Source: Mesorhizobium sp. WSM2240
GTDB taxonomy: Bacteria > Pseudomonadota > Alphaproteobacteria > Rhizobiales > Rhizobiaceae
Direction: 5' to 3'
Length of the DNA stretch: 64,000 bases
NCBI RefSeq assembly: GCF_040438645.1
Contig: NZ_CP159256.1
Span: 62,001-126,000, forward strand
Positions within the stretch are counted from its first letter, which is position 1; each line of letters opens with the position of its first letter. A program made the position numbers and the translations under genes. Positions 61,050 to 64,000 of this stretch are shown here, piece by piece. The notes beneath the pieces were generated by a model. That model made no database searches, was not told the DNA's origin, and saw only the letters and a list, made by a program, of their open reading frames with translations.

Positions 61050-61927
61050 CTGCGATATTCCGCAAGCAGGATATGAGATTTGATGAAGGTGGCGCTCGCT
61101 GAAAGCCGCTCGCTTTCGTCTTCGTGAGGCGGTCGCCATTGCGCGAAGGGCACGCCGAACCGGTCGTCATTGCGGCGGAAGGGCTCAAGCGAGACGGGGC
61201 CGCCGTAACCTATTTCATGAAGCGCCCGGAAGATGTTGACCCAGTCGGTCGAACCCGTGCCGGGAAAGCCCCGATGGTTCTCGTTTGCCTGGAAATGCAC
61301 GACGCGGCTGCCGCCAAGTCGGATGGCTTCGGCAATGGAGGCCTCTTCCATGTGCATGTGAAAGGTATCGAGCATAAGCTGGATGGCTGGATGGTCGACG
61401 GCGTTGAGCAGTTCGATCGCCTGCTGCGTCGTGCACAACACGTCGCTCTCGAACCGGTTGAGAGGTTCGATGGCGAGGATTACACCCAGTTTCTCAGCAT
61501 GATCGCCGGCTTCCTTCAATCCGGAGACGCAGCGCGTCTTGCGCGCGCAACGCTCTTGCTCGGTCACTGGCTGCGGCGGCCGGCCGGCAAAGACCAGCGG
61601 ATTGCCCGTTAGGGGACCACCGACCACGGTCGCGCCGAGAGCTGCGGCGCAGTCAGCCGTATATTTCAGATAATCGATGCCCGCCCTGTGCGCCTGCTGA
61701 TCCTCGGAGGAGAGATTACGCTGCAGATTGACGCGAGCCGCCAGCACAACACCGAGCCCCGCATCATCAAGCGCCCTGCGTGTTTGCCTAAGATCGAGCT
61801 CGCCGGGTTCGGGCACGAGCAATTCAACGAAGTCGTAGCCGAGTTCCCGCATGCGCAAGAACAGGGGGAAGTGTGCGGCCGTGAAAGGCCTTGCATATTG
61901 CATAGATATTAACCCCACGGGGTTCAT
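61046..61927 (-). CDS. Sugar phosphate isomerase/epimerase (xylose-isomerase-like TIM barrel)
   Basis: ATG 61927 (MNPVGLISMQYARPFTAAHF) is six bases after AAGAGG, whereas ATG 61933 directly abuts it; this gives 293 residues. The AP-endonuclease-2 barrel shows metal ligands in GVILAIEPLNRFE, LMLDTFHMHMEE, VVHFQANENHRG and GPVSLEPF. This resembles the D-psicose/tagatose 3-epimerase group. It lies 20 bp after the second permease gene and overlaps the oxidoreductase gene, so the three are co-transcribed. Confidence 0.9.
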   Translation of the reverse strand: MNPVGLISMQYARPFTAAHFPLFLRMRELGYDFVELLVPEPGELDLRQTRRALDDAGLGVVLAARVNLQRNLSSEDQQAHRAGIDYLKYTADCAAALGATVVGGPLTGNPLVFAGRPPQPVTEQERCARKTRCVSGLKEAGDHAEKLGVILAIEPLNRFESDVLCTTQQAIELLNAVDHPAIQLMLDTFHMHMEEASIAEAIRLGGSRVVHFQANENHRGFPGTGSTDWVNIFRALHEIGYGGPVSLEPFRRNDDRFGVPFAQWRPPHEDESERLSASATFIKSHILLAEYRR

Positions 61928-61946
61928 GTTCATCCTCTTTTTGAAA

Positions 61947-62780
61947 TCAGCCCTTCACAGCGCCTTGGGTGAGACCGCCGATCAGCCGGCGCTGGACGAG
62001 AAGGAAAAGCACAGTGGCGGGCAGGGCGCCGACGACCGCGCCGGCGGCGAGAAGACCCCATTCGATCTGATACTCGCCGATCAGCGTCTGGATCGCCACG
62101 GTTACCGGGCGGACATTCCGCCCGCCGAGCGTCAGTGCGTAGAGATATTCGTTCCAGGCGGTTATAAAGACGTAGATGCCCGTCGAGATGATACCGGGCA
62201 TCGTCAGCGGAAGGACGACGCGCCGAAGCGCCGCCAGTCGCGAGCAGCCGTCGATCATCGCCGCCTCATCGAGGCTTTTCGGGATCGCGCCGATGTAGCT
62301 GGTCAACATCCAGACCGCAAAAGGGATCGCAACTGTCGCGTTCGCCAGGATCAGGCCGAAATGCGTATCGAGAATGCCGGCTTTGCGCATGAGCACGAAG
62401 AGCGGCAGGATCAACAATACCACCGGGAACATGTTGATCAGCAGGAACTGCAGCATGAGCAGCCTGCGCCCCGCGAAACGGAAGCGCGAAAATGAGTAGG
62501 CAGCCGTTACGGCCACTGCGAGGCCAAGGATGACCGTGCCGACGGCGATGATCAGACTGTCCAGCATATTGTCGAGAAAGGAAGTCTGACGAAGCAGCCG
62601 GCCGTAGTTCCCAAGGCTCCAGGCTGCGGGCGACACCGAGACGCCGGTCGCGTTCAGGACGTCAGTTGGTGTCAACGAGGTGAGAACCATCCAGGCAAAG
62701 GGCGCCAAGGCGAAAAGCACAATAATGAACACCGGAAGATCGGTCGTGAGGATGCGGCGGGCGGTGCGTGGTTTGTTCAT
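61947..62780 (-). CDS. Carbohydrate ABC transporter permease (MalG-type)
   Basis: A 277-residue protein with six predicted membrane spans and the EAA loop ([20 protein letters not shown]) followed by [26 protein letters not shown]-like residues early ([12 protein letters not shown]) are typical of MalG-type subunits. Its ATG overlaps the stop of the preceding permease by four bases. It imports a sugar together with the permease at 62777 and the binding protein ending at 63784. No ATPase gene is present in the window. Confidence 0.94.
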   Translation of the reverse strand: MNKPRTARRILTTDLPVFIIVLFALAPFAWMVLTSLTPTDVLNATGVSVSPAAWSLGNYGRLLRQTSFLDNMLDSLIIAVGTVILGLAVAVTAAYSFSRFRFAGRRLLMLQFLLINMFPVVLLILPLFVLMRKAGILDTHFGLILANATVAIPFAVWMLTSYIGAIPKSLDEAAMIDGCSRLAALRRVVLPLTMPGIISTGIYVFITAWNEYLYALTLGGRNVRPVTVAIQTLIGEYQIEWGLLAAGAVVGALPATVLFLLVQRRLIGGLTQGAVKG

Positions 62781-63700
62781 GCTTCCACCTCTCGCATGGT
62801 GCGGGTCAGGTACACGGCGACCACGGCGCCCAGCAAGATGGTAAAAGTCACGGCGATTGCCGTGCCGTAGCCGAAGTCAAGATTTTGTCGCGCACGCACG
62901 AAGGCGTAGAGGGGCAGCGTGTGCGTAGCATAGCCCGGTCCGCCGCCGGTCATGACGAAGATCACGTCCATGGAATTCGCGACCCAGATGACGCGAAGCA
63001 AGCCGGCTGTCGCCAGAATTGGCGCGATGCCCGGAAGCGTGATGTGGAGAAACTGTCGCCATGGCGTGGCCCCATCGAGCGAGGCGGCTTCGTACTGGCT
63101 TCTCGGGATACCCTGCAGGCCGGCCAAGATCATGACGGCAAAGAAAGGGAAGCCTTGCCAGGTGAGGGTGGCAATAATGGCGTAAAGCGCAAGATCCGGG
63201 TCGGCAAGCCATGGCACCGCCGTGCGTACGATCGAGAGGTAGAGCAGGATGTCATTGAGCACGCCGGTGTTCGGGTCGTAGATCCAGCGCCACATCAGCG
63301 CTATGACCACACTGGGCAGTGCCCAGGGTATGATGATGAGGGCGCGGGCAAGCCCGCGCCAGGGGAATTCCCGGTTGAGCAACAGGGCCGTGAGAAGGCC
63401 GAGCCCCATCTGGAGCGGTACCGTCAGTCCGATCCAGATCGCGGTGTTGCCGAGCGATGTCCAGAAGACCGGATCGGCGAACAGTTTTATGTAATTGCCG
63501 AAACCGACGAAGCGGCTGGCATTCGGCTTCCACAGGATCAGGTCGTAAAGGCTGGTGAGCACCGCCTGCGCCATTGGAAAAAACACGATGACAAGTGTCA
63601 CCAAAACCGCCGGGGCAAGCAAGGCGAAGGGCATGAGCCGCGCGGACGCCGGAGTGGCGATCACAATGTCGGATGGCGGGGAGGAAGCGATCATGGTCAT
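62777..63700 (-). CDS. Carbohydrate ABC transporter permease (MalF-type)
   Basis: A 307-residue membrane protein (MTMIASSPPSDIVIATPASA start; ATG 63694 also possible). SLYDLILWKPNASRFVGFGN and the EAA loop (LAGLQGIPRSQYEAASLDGA) with FLHITLPGIAPILATAGLLR mark a MalF/UgpA-type permease. It is the second gene of the leftward operon, separated from the binding-protein gene by 83 bp containing a strong hairpin, and overlaps the next permease. Confidence 0.94.
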   Translation of the reverse strand: MTMIASSPPSDIVIATPASARLMPFALLAPAVLVTLVIVFFPMAQAVLTSLYDLILWKPNASRFVGFGNYIKLFADPVFWTSLGNTAIWIGLTVPLQMGLGLLTALLLNREFPWRGLARALIIIPWALPSVVIALMWRWIYDPNTGVLNDILLYLSIVRTAVPWLADPDLALYAIIATLTWQGFPFFAVMILAGLQGIPRSQYEAASLDGATPWRQFLHITLPGIAPILATAGLLRVIWVANSMDVIFVMTGGGPGYATHTLPLYAFVRARQNLDFGYGTAIAVTFTILLGAVVAVYLTRTMREVEA

Positions 63701-63730
63701 CTGGAATCAGGCCCGTAGAGGCGTCAGCAT

Positions 63731-63764
63731 TTCCCCTCCGCCCGCCAAAAGGGGCGGAGGGGAA
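63731..63764 (-). terminator. Intercistronic stem-loop between binding-protein and permease genes
   Basis: Two perfect 13-bp arms (TTCCCCTCCGCCC at 63731-63743 and its complement at 63752-63764) flank 8 bases. No T-run follows on the minus strand. It most likely protects the upstream binding-protein mRNA or attenuates the permease genes, giving more binding protein than permease. Confidence 0.7.
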
Positions 63765-63783
63765 TTTTCAGGGCGGGCTAACG

Positions 63784-64000
63784 TCACTTCGCGAAGAGCG
63801 CTTCGAGCTGCTCCATCATTTGCTGCGAGGTGATCTGCCCGGTCAGCGCTTGCTGCATTGCCGTCTGCCACGCGGTGTTGACGAATTCAGACGTCGCCGT
63901 GTTCTGCGGCAGCACATGTGCGAAGGGCAGGGACTTGACAGTGGCTTGGACGAAGCGGCGTTCATGCAGCGACCAGTTTTCCGAGCCGCTCTTGGTCACG
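63784..64000 (-). CDS. Extracellular sugar-binding protein (family 1), 3' end only
   Basis: Only the C-terminal 71 or so residues are in the window (LPFAHVLPQNTATSEFVNTA, WQTAMQQALTGQITSQQMME, QLEALFAK). The ALTGQITSQQMMEQL pattern is the usual end of family 1 sugar-binding lipoproteins or periplasmic proteins. Its position ahead of MalF- and MalG-type permeases supports this. The start lies beyond position 64000. Confidence 0.85.
   Translation of the reverse strand, partial: VTKSGSENWSLHERRFVQATVKSLPFAHVLPQNTATSEFVNTAWQTAMQQALTGQITSQQMMEQLEALFAK

Overview
The window looks like high-GC alphaproteobacterial DNA from the rhizobial order Hyphomicrobiales (Mesorhizobium/Rhizobium-like). The evidence is small proteins of families common in rhizobia (a DUF768-like pair, a DUF6894-like protein, DUF892 and a DUF1612-type helix-turn-helix remnant), a rhizobial-type otsA remnant, an alphaproteobacterial LexA box (GAAC-N7-GAAC) in front of imuA, and many ABC-type solute importers. 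No rRNA, tRNA or CRISPR array was found. The species cannot be fixed from sequence reading alone.

Positions 1-18 kb are mostly intact metabolic genes: msrB (cut by the window edge), a LysR regulator divergent from a zinc-free quinone oxidoreductase, a lone tyrosine integrase, an acetyl-xylan-esterase-like hydrolase, then LysR / kinase-aminotransferase fusion / polyamine-type binding protein. A GntR regulator heads an amino-acid ABC operon (binding protein and two permeases, no ATPase) followed by gamma-glutamyltransferase and a bile-acid-type symporter. A secreted amidohydrolase follows.

Positions 18-33 kb form a regulator-rich accessory block. It holds remnants of a LysR gene and an IS110 element, frameshifted cytochrome b561 and marR, and three paralogous AraC_N-type regulators. 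These lie next to a paoABC-type molybdenum aldehyde oxidase, an NTF2-like protein, two Tat-type alpha/beta hydrolases and an SDR oxidoreductase. A fourth AraC regulator of another subfamily is also present. The three paralogues share an upstream motif, TTGCC-N15-GGT, with exactly the same spacing, which I read as a common operator.

Positions 33-43 kb hold an IS630 copy inserted into a 54-bp tandem duplication, small rhizobial stress-associated genes (DUF768-like pair, DUF892, Crp/Fnr), four copies of a 22-bp repeat, a three-gene hsp20 operon, and a tetR-VOC pair behind a 45-bp near-perfect palindrome.

Positions 42-60 kb are a decaying mobile and toxin region. They contain IS21 and IS630 remnants, a frameshifted HEPN-like gene, a broken ABC/AttH operon, HU, a DUF1778-GNAT toxin-antitoxin pair, SOS-boxed but truncated imuA, a dead integrase, a nuclease-helicase chimera, Fic, mazEF, and antitoxin-like, PIN-like and otsA remnants. 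Many disruptions are small deletions, so sequencing error must be excluded before all of them are called pseudogenes. Positions 60-64 kb return to intact genes: a sugar ABC importer (binding protein and two permeases) with a sugar epimerase and a Gfo/Idh/MocA dehydrogenase, all read leftward.
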